A DNA stretch of 22,242 nt from Candidatus Cloacimonadota bacterium. Its GTDB lineage: Bacteria; Cloacimonadota; Cloacimonadia; JGIOTU-2. The notes beneath the pieces are model-generated. The model did no database searches. It worked only from the letters and a program-made list of their open reading frames with translations, and was not told where the DNA came from. The stretch covers positions 1-22,242 of the forward strand of contig JAGGUR010000104.1 of the NCBI GenBank assembly GCA_021158425.1. Reading direction: 5' to 3'. Numbering within the stretch: the first letter of the stretch is position 1; each line of letters starts with the position of its first letter. Below, piece after piece: positions 1-7,500 of the stretch. Both the position numbers and the translations under genes were made by a program.

Positions 1-137
1 AATCAAGAGCCTCATATAGTTTTAGCCGTGATATAAATGGGGGACTAACTGCCCAATACAAAGATACTAAAGATGTAAAATCAGGCAACTCAACCCGAAC
101 AACTTCTCTTAACCTTTGGGTTGAGTTCAAATTCTAG
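1..137 (+). CDS. C-terminal end of an outer-membrane beta-barrel protein (partial)
   Basis: Frame 3 is open from the left edge to the TAG at 135-137 and reads about 44 residues. It shows alternating hydrophobic/polar beta-strand character (YSFSRDINGGLTAQYKD) and ends in LNLWVEFKF followed by stop. A C-terminal Phe on an amphipathic strand is the usual outer-membrane insertion signal for beta-barrel proteins. The stop codon overlaps an AGGAG Shine-Dalgarno sequence at 136-140, so the next gene was probably once coupled tightly to it. The last strands resemble what I would expect of very large T9SS barrel proteins such as SprA, but 44 residues cannot decide this. The start lies outside the window. 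Confidence 0.5.
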   Translation, partial: SRASYSFSRDINGGLTAQYKDTKDVKSGNSTRTTSLNLWVEFKF

Positions 138-143
138 GAGATT

Positions 144-171
144 GAAATTTGAAACTGGAAACTGGAAATTT
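144..171. repeat. Heptanucleotide tandem array (4 units)
   Basis: Four consecutive 7-bp units read GAAATTT, GAAACTG, GAAACTG, GAAATTT. The array begins right after an AGGAG ribosome-binding site and contains the only in-frame TTG that could start the downstream phosphatase (149). Confidence 0.7.
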
Positions 172-976
172 GTCTGCCGAAGGCAGATCCGCATCTGGCG
201 GAAAATTGAAAACCAAGAAAAATAGTCAAGTCTCAAGTCTCAAATCTCAAGTATCAAGTATCAAGTATCCCCGACTTGTCGGGATTTTCGCTTCGCTACA
301 ACAAGTATCAAATAAAAGACTGATTGCAGTTGGAGATATTCATGGGCAATTCAAAATGCTTGAACTTCTTATGAAGAAGATTCAACCCAAAGAGTCTGAT
401 AAATTTATATTTCTCGGAGATTATATTGATAGGGGACTTCAAAGTAAAGAAGTTATTGATTTCCTGATAGATTTCTCAAAAGAATATAATTGCATTTTTT
501 TACGAGGCAATCACGAGGATATGTTGCTTGCGTTTCTTAAACTTGATGAGAAAGCAATGTACGGAGAATCTTATCAGTATAATGGTGGAGAATATACTGC
601 GTTTTCTTATGCTGGTGATAATGCTGTATTAGAGGATTTGAAACACACCATTCCGGAAGAGCATATTAAATTTTTGAAGAGTATGAAATATTATTATATT
701 GAAGATAACTTTCTTTTTGTGCATGCAGGAATTATGCCTGGAATTCCGATTGAAGAACAGAAGTTAGACGACTTGGTCTGGATTAGAGAGCAGTTTATCT
801 ACTATCCAACTGGGATGGATAAAATTATTGTATTTGGTCATACTCCGTTAAATAAGGTGCTAATTGGTAATGATAAAATTGGCATAGATACCGGGGCTGG
901 TTACAATATAGCTTTAAGTGCAATTGAACTTTATACAAAAGAAGTCTATTCTGTTAAATGGAGTGAAGTTAAGTAA
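149..976 (+). CDS. PPP-family metallophosphoesterase with repeat-derived N-terminus
   Basis: This is a serine/threonine-phosphatase or ApaH-like calcineurin fold protein, expected to hydrolyse phosphoesters with a dinuclear metal centre in the cytoplasm. All core motifs are visible: GDIHG (62-66), GDYIDRG (90-96), GNHE (120-123), VHAG with H192, and FGHTP with H231. The substrate (phosphoprotein or dinucleoside polyphosphate) cannot be told from sequence. The conserved fold begins at about residue 55 (NKRLIAVGDIHG), exactly where homologues usually begin with Met. Here the codon before AATAAAAGA is TCA, and the 53 residues upstream are heptanucleotide repeats and hairpins. The only standard start in frame is TTG at 149, spaced 8 nt from AGGAG (136-140). 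The gene may be translated with a low-complexity N-terminus, may use a non-standard codon near 319, or may be poorly expressed. It converges on the DUF5683 gene. Confidence 0.85.
   Translation: MKLETGNLSAEGRSASGGKLKTKKNSQVSSLKSQVSSIKYPRLVGIFASLQQVSNKRLIAVGDIHGQFKMLELLMKKIQPKESDKFIFLGDYIDRGLQSKEVIDFLIDFSKEYNCIFLRGNHEDMLLAFLKLDEKAMYGESYQYNGGEYTAFSYAGDNAVLEDLKHTIPEEHIKFLKSMKYYYIEDNFLFVHAGIMPGIPIEEQKLDDLVWIREQFIYYPTGMDKIIVFGHTPLNKVLIGNDKIGIDTGAGYNIALSAIELYTKEVYSVKWSEVK
173..201. repeat. Short palindromic repeat
   Basis: CTGCC-GAA-GGCAG forms a small hairpin, followed directly by TCCGCATCTGGCGGA, a second imperfect inverted repeat. Similar TCCGCCAG-type words recur in the intergenic clusters near 4210 and 18722. 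It lies inside the repeat-derived 5' extension of the phosphatase ORF. Confidence 0.5.
226..267. repeat. Heptanucleotide tandem array (6 units)
   Basis: Six perfectly phased 7-bp units: TCAAGTC twice, TCAAATC, then TCAAGTA three times. Translated in the phosphatase frame it gives the visible heptad pair SQVSSLK/SQVSSIK. The array is interrupted at its right end by the CCCGAC-TT-GTCGGG palindrome and resumes as CAAGTATCAA at about 304-313, so the palindrome looks inserted into the array. Confidence 0.8.
270..283. repeat. CCCGAC-TT-GTCGGG palindromic element
   Basis: Perfect 6-bp arms around TT. The same element occurs in reverse orientation at 11152-11165 (CCCGAC-AA-GTCGGG). Variants with a CCCGA/TCGGG core occur near 4270, 4566, 18753 and 18887. 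Confidence 0.65.
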
Positions 977-997
977 TTTGTGAGAACCATTAAGGGT

Positions 998-1498
998 TTA
1001 AAATCTATAATTCAAAGAAACACTGTTTCCTTCAAATTTTAATTCAATTTTCTTTTTTTTCTCGTTAAAATTATAAAGTTTAGCATCCACAAAAGCATCT
1101 ACAATAGAAAGAAATTTCATTGCTCCTATCCACCATAACATACTTTGCTGTTTTTCATAAAAAATTGAGTATTTATCATAGTCCAGTTGCGAGTGGCTTT
1201 GTTCATATTTGCTATAAGCGTCGTTCATTTTAATATGATAGTGCAAAGTGAATCCGAAAAGAATGGATTCAGCAGTAAACCCAATTGCGGATTTAATGTA
1301 TTTTTTATTGTAAAATTGTCCTCCACCTGGAATGAACAAAGAATAAAGCATTGCTTTGGTTGCATTTCTTTTTAGTTCACCTTGTTTTGTATCTTGAAAT
1401 ATTTGTAATTCGCGAGAAATATCTTCATTTTCATTTTTACATGAGAGGTTGGAAAATAGGGCTACCAGCAAAATTAAAATAAAGATTTTTTTACTCAT
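998..1498 (-). CDS. DUF5683-family membrane/lipoprotein
   Basis: A 166-residue exported protein of unknown function. Residues 1-19 form a signal-peptide-like hydrophobic stretch ending at Cys20 (NLSC), a weak lipobox because Asn sits at -3. The family hallmark is AMLYSLFIPGGGQFYNKKY (49-67), with Pro-Gly-Gly-Gly-Gln-x-Tyr-Asn, followed by a hydrophobic segment (68-87). A second hydrophobic helix carries SIVDAFVDAKL (131-141), as in other DUF5683 proteins. It ends in a beta-like SLNYRF. No Shine-Dalgarno precedes it. Its ATG is only 3 nt past the stop of the ATPase gene, so it is probably expressed from the same transcript. DUF5683 proteins are typical of FCB-group genomes; no biochemical role is established that I know of. 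Confidence 0.75.
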   Translation of the reverse strand: MSKKIFILILLVALFSNLSCKNENEDISRELQIFQDTKQGELKRNATKAMLYSLFIPGGGQFYNKKYIKSAIGFTAESILFGFTLHYHIKMNDAYSKYEQSHSQLDYDKYSIFYEKQQSMLWWIGAMKFLSIVDAFVDAKLYNFNEKKKKIELKFEGNSVSLNYRF

Positions 1499-1501
1499 TT
1501 T

Positions 1502-2746
1502 TCAATTCGCTAAATAAGCAGGGAGTGTGATTATATTCTGTGTCTTATTATACTCATCTTTTAAACTTACAATATAACCCTTATTGCATTTATATTCATT
1601 TAAGAATATTTTCAGATGATTTTTCCTTAATTTTGCCTTTTTTACCTCTATTGGTATTAATTTCTCAGCCCTTTTCAGAATGAAATCAATTTCTTGTTTT
1701 TTTGTAGTCCGCCAGTAATAGAGGGACCCAATTTCTGACAAATTTTTATATACTTGAGAAAAGATAAGATTTTCTAGAAGACAACCAGCATCGGTGCGGA
1801 TTTCAACTGGATTAAAATTTTCTATTAAACTATTTCGGATTCCATTATCAAGGAAAAATACTTTATTGGCTTTCTTTAACTCTGTGCTTTTATTTTTATG
1901 ATAAGGGGATAATAATTTGATAATAAAAGTATCCTGCAAGATATTTAAATAATTTTCAACCGTTTCACGTGTTAATTTTACTTCTCTGGAAGTTGGCTCA
2001 ACCGCAAAAAGGTTTGTAAAATTGACAGCCAAAAATCTAATCAGATGGTTAAATTTATTTATATTAGGAATTGTAAACATAGTTCTAATATCTTTAATAA
2101 TATATGAATTTACAATATCTTTGAGATATTCTATCTTATGTGAAATTTGATTAATTTTGGCTACTTCTGGATAGCCACCAAAGATGATGAATTCATTTAA
2201 CAATCTTATTAGTTCTTCTCTGACAAAAAGTAATTCATCGGAATCACATTCATAAAAGCGCTTATTTAATTTATCTGCTATAAGTGATTTGCCTTTAAAT
2301 ACCAAAAATTCTTTAAAAGTAAGAGGGAAGAGATGGAACACATATTTTCTGCCAGCCAATGAATCTTTGAATTTTATCTTTATCTGCGTAGTTGATGAAC
2401 CGCTTAAAAAGAGTTTTATAGAATCCGAATGATGGTCAACTAATACTTTTATGAAAGAGGAGAAATCATCAAGATAATGAATTTCATCTATAAAGATATA
2501 ATTCATCTTGCTTAAATCCATTCCATTGAATTGGAGATAATTCAGAAAGTTGTTAACTCCCTTTTCTAAAATATTTTTGTCTGCAATTCTTTCTAAGTCA
2601 AAATAGTATATCTGATTTTTGGGAAATCTTTCCATTATTCGTTTGAGAAGTGAGGTTTTGCCAACCTGTCTGGCGCCAAGAATAAAGATTGCTTGCCGGC
2701 AAGCAAAATAACACTCTATTTTTTTCTCAATTTCTCTTGGAAACAT
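1502..2746 (-). CDS. AAA ATPase with C-terminal DUF4143 domain
   Basis: A 414-residue ATPase of the widespread AAA_14/DUF4143 class. The Walker A motif is GARQVGKT (24-31), the Walker B is IFIDEIH (84-90), a sensor-like LSGSS lies at 114-118, and the typical LAGRKYVFHLFPLTFKEFL segment covers 130-148. The C-terminal DUF4143 domain has a restriction-endonuclease-like set of residues: E325 in LLENLIF, D354 in EIDFIL, and IPIEVKK with E367 and K369. Length is normal for the family. The start is supported by AAGGAG (2753-2758) 6 nt upstream of ATG. These proteins occur in many copies and are often acquired horizontally. Links to toxin-antitoxin or DNA-related roles have been proposed but remain unproven. 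An 18-bp palindrome (2689-2706) lies within the codons for FACRQA. It is followed at once by the DUF5683 gene. Confidence 0.9.
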   Translation of the reverse strand: MFPREIEKKIECYFACRQAIFILGARQVGKTSLLKRIMERFPKNQIYYFDLERIADKNILEKGVNNFLNYLQFNGMDLSKMNYIFIDEIHYLDDFSSFIKVLVDHHSDSIKLFLSGSSTTQIKIKFKDSLAGRKYVFHLFPLTFKEFLVFKGKSLIADKLNKRFYECDSDELLFVREELIRLLNEFIIFGGYPEVAKINQISHKIEYLKDIVNSYIIKDIRTMFTIPNINKFNHLIRFLAVNFTNLFAVEPTSREVKLTRETVENYLNILQDTFIIKLLSPYHKNKSTELKKANKVFFLDNGIRNSLIENFNPVEIRTDAGCLLENLIFSQVYKNLSEIGSLYYWRTTKKQEIDFILKRAEKLIPIEVKKAKLRKNHLKIFLNEYKCNKGYIVSLKDEYNKTQNIITLPAYLAN

Positions 2747-2760
2747 TTATTTCTCCTTAA

Positions 2761-3207
2761 AACTTTTGATGCAAACCTTGGAGTCCAAATTAGTCTTGTC
2801 AATAAAAATGTCACAATTTGTATGATATACACTACAAATTCTTCCTATAATTTGAATGAAATGTGCCAAAATTATTCCAATATTAACTTCACAACAATTT
2901 TGAAATTGAGCAGTTATTCTTCATTTCCTTAAAAGTAGGGAATAAAAAAATTGTACATTCTTAAATGCATTCAGTATCAAAAAACTGAAAGATATCAATT
3001 GAAAAAATCAAAAATATAAGAAATATTTTAGAAATGCTTACTTTTCTATTGAATTTCATATTTCTCAAATCGTAAAGATATGAGGGCAAAAAATGATTTT
3101 TAGAGAACCTTCAAATTATGATATGTTTAAAAAGATGAATTTGAGTAAATATTTTCTTCTTACGATTTTCTGTTTGATGGCAAGTAGGTTTATCCTTTAT
3201 GTAAAGA
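2761..3207. other. AT-rich intergenic gap with a short signal-peptide-like ORF
   Basis: 447 bp with no convincing gene. On the minus strand a TTGACA (2797-2802) lies upstream of the ATPase gene but has no good -10 at the right distance. On the plus strand 3123-3221 encodes 32 residues with a signal-peptide-like start (MFKKMNLSKYFLLTIF) and no Shine-Dalgarno, which could be a decayed exported-protein gene or chance. I see no RNA gene or clear terminator here. Confidence 0.5.
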
Positions 3208-4182
3208 TCACTTTTTTTTGATGTCTTTGTGTCCTTGTGGTAAAACCCTATAGAAAAGTGACCACCAGAAAAGTGGTATCATTATCTCGTGATGACCAAC
3301 AAAATAATATCCTTTTCCGCCGCTGGCAGTAGGACGCTGAACAACATTGGTCATTGGGCGATAATGCAAATTCATATCAAAGACTGCTGTATAAAAATTT
3401 TTTAGGGAAAATCCGAGGTTTCTAACAATTGTAACTGCTTTTAAAAAAACTTCAGGCAAAATAACTGCTGAACCGAAATTTATCAAAACCCCGCTATCAT
3501 TTAATCCTTTTACTTGGTTGCAGAAAATTTTGAAATCCCGAAAACTTGCTCCGCCTATTGATTCACCATTTGCATATTTATGCTGGTGGGTTATATCGGT
3601 TCCAATTGCAACATGAACTGTAACTGGAATATTGTGTTGATATGCTTTTGCCAGGATGCTGTATTCCCAATATTTTGGCTTTTCTTCAAAAATATATTTT
3701 CCCAGAGCCTCACCATAGCCCAGTCCCGATTCATAACCTTTATTGATAACTTGATTGATAATCCTTCCTGTTTCTTTACCCATTCCGAAACTTCCATCCT
3801 CAAGTGATGAATCTACATCTTCTGAAGTTTTTCCGAAAAAGGCTATTTCAAAGTCGTGAATACAAACCGAGCCATTTACCGCAATGGTATTAATTATTCC
3901 TTTTTCAATTGCTTTAATGAAAATCGGCGAAAGTCCACATTTGATAACATGTCCGCCCATCATCACAATTATCGGTTTTTTATTTTCAATAGCATCTTCA
4001 CAATGAGATAGAAATTCTTTGAATTCTTTAGCTTTCAGAATATCAGGAAGCCCTTCAATAAAATCTTTGGTTGAAACTTCTTTATCTATTTTCATAAAAT
4101 TTTTAATATACACCTTGCTGGCTCTATCTTTTACCGAGTAGGTTTTTATTTTATCAAGACTTATTTCTTTATATTTGGACAT
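3208..4182 (-). CDS. Deoxyhypusine-synthase-like protein
   Basis: A 324-residue protein with features of the DHS-like fold: IIVMMGGHVIKCGLSP (71-86), NGSVCIHDFE (103-112), KTSEDVDSSLEDGSFGMGKETG (118-139) and RPTASGGKGYYFVGHHE (283-299). Deoxyhypusine synthase transfers the aminobutyl group of spermidine, using NAD and a catalytic Lys. K290 in SGGK is in the place where the SWGK lysine of true DHS would align (my inference). Bacteria lack eIF5A, so the real substrate is unknown; homospermidine-synthase-like or other amine/ketone chemistry is possible. Start: ATG with GGAG (4188-4191) 5 nt upstream. The last residues (PQGHKDIKKK) are encoded by a sequence that resembles an intergenic repeat (see 3221-3245), so the native C-terminus may have been altered. 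Confidence 0.65.
   Translation of the reverse strand: MSKYKEISLDKIKTYSVKDRASKVYIKNFMKIDKEVSTKDFIEGLPDILKAKEFKEFLSHCEDAIENKKPIIVMMGGHVIKCGLSPIFIKAIEKGIINTIAVNGSVCIHDFEIAFFGKTSEDVDSSLEDGSFGMGKETGRIINQVINKGYESGLGYGEALGKYIFEEKPKYWEYSILAKAYQHNIPVTVHVAIGTDITHQHKYANGESIGGASFRDFKIFCNQVKGLNDSGVLINFGSAVILPEVFLKAVTIVRNLGFSLKNFYTAVFDMNLHYRPMTNVVQRPTASGGKGYYFVGHHEIMIPLFWWSLFYRVLPQGHKDIKKK
3221..3245. repeat. Intergenic-type repeat overlapping the 3' end of the DHS-like gene
   Basis: The plus strand reads CTTTGTGTCCTTGTGGTAAA. It matches the copy at 11345-11364 at 15 of 20 positions, all differences being transitions. On the minus strand it encodes the last residues PQGHKDI of the DHS-like protein. Confidence 0.5.
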
Positions 4183-4198
4183 TTATACTCCACAACAA

Positions 4199-4310
4199 TC
4201 CTTGCGAATGTCCGCCAGCTGGATGACTTCGCAATGGGTAACAGCATATAGTTCCATAGCGAAAGGTTCCTCCCCGATGAATCGGGGAGTCGTTTTCGCA
4301 CTCCATTATT
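4199..4310. repeat. Composite inverted-repeat cluster
   Basis: This fills the gap between the DHS-like and DUF2905 genes. TTGCGAA (4202-4208) pairs with TTCGCAA (4228-4234), with TCCGCCAGCTGGA between them. GCGAAA (4259-4264) pairs with TTTCGC (4294-4299) and encloses a perfect 9-bp hairpin CTCCCCGAT-GA-ATCGGGGAG (4270-4289). The hairpin has no T-run on either side, so it is a repeat rather than a clear intrinsic terminator. Confidence 0.65.
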
Positions 4311-4312
4311 GG

Positions 4313-4528
4313 TCATTTTCTGAAAAACAAATTTATCAAGATAGTTAAAATAATACTAATCAAAATACAGGTAACAATCGGAAAATGAAAGGACATATTT
4401 TCTCTTTTAATATTTATATCACCTGGCAGTTTGCCAAGATGTTTTCTGATATTTGTGCTGGTTAGAAGCAGACCAATAACTATTAATACAATTCCAAAAA
4501 TTATTAGTATTCTTCCAATTTGTGGCAT
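4313..4528 (-). CDS. DUF2905-family small membrane protein
   Basis: A 71-residue protein from ATG at 4528. It has two membrane helices, IGRILIIFGIVLIVIGLLL (4-22) and PIVTCILISIILTILINLFF (50-69), separated by the conserved loop LGKLPGDINIKRENMSFHFP (31-50). That layout, with GKLPGD and a charged I-x-R-E-N, is characteristic of DUF2905. Function is unknown; it is widespread in bacteria. An in-frame TTG at 4552 would add 8 residues (MHGECVTT), but the family normally begins close to MPQIGRILI. A GGAG at 4543-4546 is 14 nt from the ATG, rather far, so the start is not certain. Confidence 0.85.
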   Translation of the reverse strand: MPQIGRILIIFGIVLIVIGLLLTSTNIRKHLGKLPGDINIKRENMSFHFPIVTCILISIILTILINLFFRK

Positions 4529-4565
4529 AGTTGTAACACATTCTCCATGCAATATTGCTTAATTT

Positions 4566-4584
4566 ATCCCGAAAATATCGGGAT
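4566..4584. repeat. ATCCCGA-AAAT-TCGGGAT-type palindrome
   Basis: TATCCCGA and TCGGGATA flank AAAATA just upstream of the DUF2905 gene and downstream of the M14 gene. It belongs to the CCCGA/TCGGG family seen elsewhere in the window. There is no T-tract, so terminator function is doubtful. Confidence 0.5.
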
Positions 4585-4598
4585 AAGTCAGGCTAATA

Positions 4599-7500
4599 TT
4601 ACTTCATTACAACCATCTTTTTAATTTCATTGTAATCCTTGGTTTTGAGTTGATAGAAATAGACTCCATTTGCAATATCATGAACATCTAATTCCACTAT
4701 ACCATTTTTACCTTCAACTGTCTTTACTAATTCTCCACGAATGTTATAAATTTTAATTGTAGCGTCCTGGCTCAGCGTGCTTCCTTTGAGTTTATACTTA
4801 ATAACAGTAGATTTTGCAACAGGATTTGGATAGTTTGCAAAGAGCTTTGTCTCAGTTATAAAATCTATTTCAGCGATACCTGATTGCGGAATTCCAACAC
4901 CACTTACTGGAAGAAATTCTCTTTGAGATGGAAGAACAAGAATTATAACATTACCATTATAGGGTTGCTGTAAAGTTGGCTCAAAGGTCAAATCATAAGT
5001 TTTTGTTTGTCCAGCAAGAATGCTATACGAGATTTGATTCTTCAAAGCTGATGTTCCAGCTTCAGCAACAGTATAACCATATGGTGTTCTAATAGTTCCG
5101 CTTAATGTGTCACCACCTAAATTGTATATTATAAACTGTGAAGTGGAATCCTCGCCTATTACTACCTCGCCAAAATCAATAGAACAGGGACTTAAAGAAA
5201 ATACTGGATAATCTGGCACAGTTGGCGGAAATGTAATAAAATCAATCCATGCACAATCACTACCACTACTAACTCCAACATCCTTTTCATAAGCCCATTT
5301 GAATGTATGATTGCCAGAGGATACAGAATATGATACTTCACCCCAACTAACTGTTCCTGCCCATTGCCCTTGTGCAACACCATCAATGTAAAATTTCAGA
5401 TAATCATAACCCGCTTCTGATGAGACTTTACGATAGAAAGAAATATCACCAGCATAGACATCCATATTTACTGATAGTTGAGTGGCCTGACTGTGAGAGA
5501 TTGTTCCTGATTTTGCACAATAAATACCTTCATATGGATATTCAGTTACCACATTCCAATTCGCACTTCCTCCATGAGTCCAATTATAACTGGAAAAGTC
5601 TCCTGTTTCAAAATCTTCAATAGGTGGTGCACCAATTAAAATAGTAAATAAGAAAACATTGGAATAGTCACCCTCATTACAGCTTACATCTAAATTAAAA
5701 TGTGCAGTATGACTTTCAGGTGTGGTTGGAGAAACAGAGATATTTACATATCCAGTATCAATCTGGGTTGGAGCTAAATCCTCAAAATCTGTTAATGTCC
5801 CATTTATTGTAATATACTGGTCATAAGAATACAGGTTAGCAGTAATATCTTCAGCCGTCTCAGTTCCATTATTTTTCAAAACAACATACAAGTCAGCACT
5901 CTCACCCGGGTCTAAATTTCCATCGCCATTACCGCCAACCGAATCGTCAATATAATAATTGTCAAAAATCAGATTTGGGCCCTGAATAAATTCAGTGGAG
6001 ATTGCGTCAAGGTCAAATCCTGCATCAGGCACTGAAGCACTTCCGTCTCCATCATCAAGAATTTTAATAAACCGAACTTCAGAAAGACCAGATGCACTAA
6101 TGTCAAATTCTGTTGTTCCAAATCCTGTTCCAACATTTATATAAGGGCCATCAATCATTTGACTAACCAAACAGGTAAAACCTTCTGGTGATGTGTCTCC
6201 TTCAAATACTGTAAAGTCATTATACGGGCCATCAATAATAGGATATTGCATATCAATAATGCACCAACCATCTTTACCAATAGAATAATTTATATTGTCA
6301 GGGGCACCCAAACATCCAGGTGTATTTCCCTCATCTGCTGGGTTGTTATCAGGAATCTGACTTGCAGAGAATTTATAACCATAATATGTTGGCTCGTTTA
6401 TAGGTTGTAATTGAAAATCAGTTATAGCAGAACCCAATGAAGGGACTATAATGTCATTGACTGTTTGACTTTCATAACCATTTGCAGTTACGGTTATAGA
6501 ATGAGTTCCTGGAAGAACATATTTATGATAATCTCCCACTGCAGAATCTGTATAAGTTGGGAAGTAATCATCCACCCATACGATTGCTCGGACTGGCTCT
6601 CCGGTTTCTGCATCTGTTACAATACCTTCAACACCATATCCGGAATATTCTATCATAGTAAGCATAGCCGGTTTATTTCTATTATAATATAACATGATTT
6701 GTGATGGTGGTGGATGTTTACTATAAGAAATTTCCATTGACCAACTTATTGAGCCCATCATTCCATAATTTGTATCCTTGGAACTTCCATTTATTGGATA
6801 CATTCCTGTGCAACCTTGGCCATAGCCCAGACTTGGATATAGTGAGGTTGAAGAATAAACGCTTGCTAACTGTATTATATGGTTATAATCAGGACATTGG
6901 TCTGGACGATAACTCCATGGACAGGAGATATATTCAGTCCCGGAATGGTAGGTTGTATGAACTACGAATTGTCTATTATACATACAATTACGAAGGGCTT
7001 TTGTTTCTGCTTGTGAGTAAGCTCCCCAACTGCCTCCCCAACCATCCCACATATAACCCCAATCTCTGTTTAGATCTACACCGTTCCCATTATATCTAAC
7101 ATCGTGAATACGACCATAAGGGTTGACGCAATAATATAACCAAATCTCACGATTATTAATTAAGTCTGTGATTGTAGAGTCGCTGCCATAACCAATGCAA
7201 AGGTCTCGCGCAAATCTAATTACATTCTCGGAACAACCAATCTCATCACCGTGAATTCCACCATCAAACATTACCTCAGCTTCATTCTCATCTATATCAA
7301 CATTATCAGTTATTTTGAGGGCTCCAAGTTCATATCCTCCACTTGTATAGCCAAAGATATGCTTCTCACAAATATCAGGGAAATTTCCTGCAAGACTATC
7401 TGCTAATGCAACTATCTCAGGAAAAGTATGATAAGCATCTCGGGTTCTATCCATATTTGACCAAAACACACTTGAGGTTCTATTTAAATCTGCATCTAAT

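Noticed and set aside
226..267. Possible CRISPR array
   Set aside because: Units are 7 bp and contiguous with no spacers; no cas genes are present.
2689..2706. 18-bp perfect palindrome TTGCTTGCCGGCAAGCAA as an operator
   Set aside because: It lies in the coding sequence at residues expected for the family (CRQAIFILGARQVGKT), so chance or codon choice explains it as well as regulation does.
6701..7099. 132-codon plus-strand ORF
   Set aside because: Lies antisense inside the M14 catalytic domain, has no ribosome site or recognisable motif, and the minus-strand frame is clearly the real gene.
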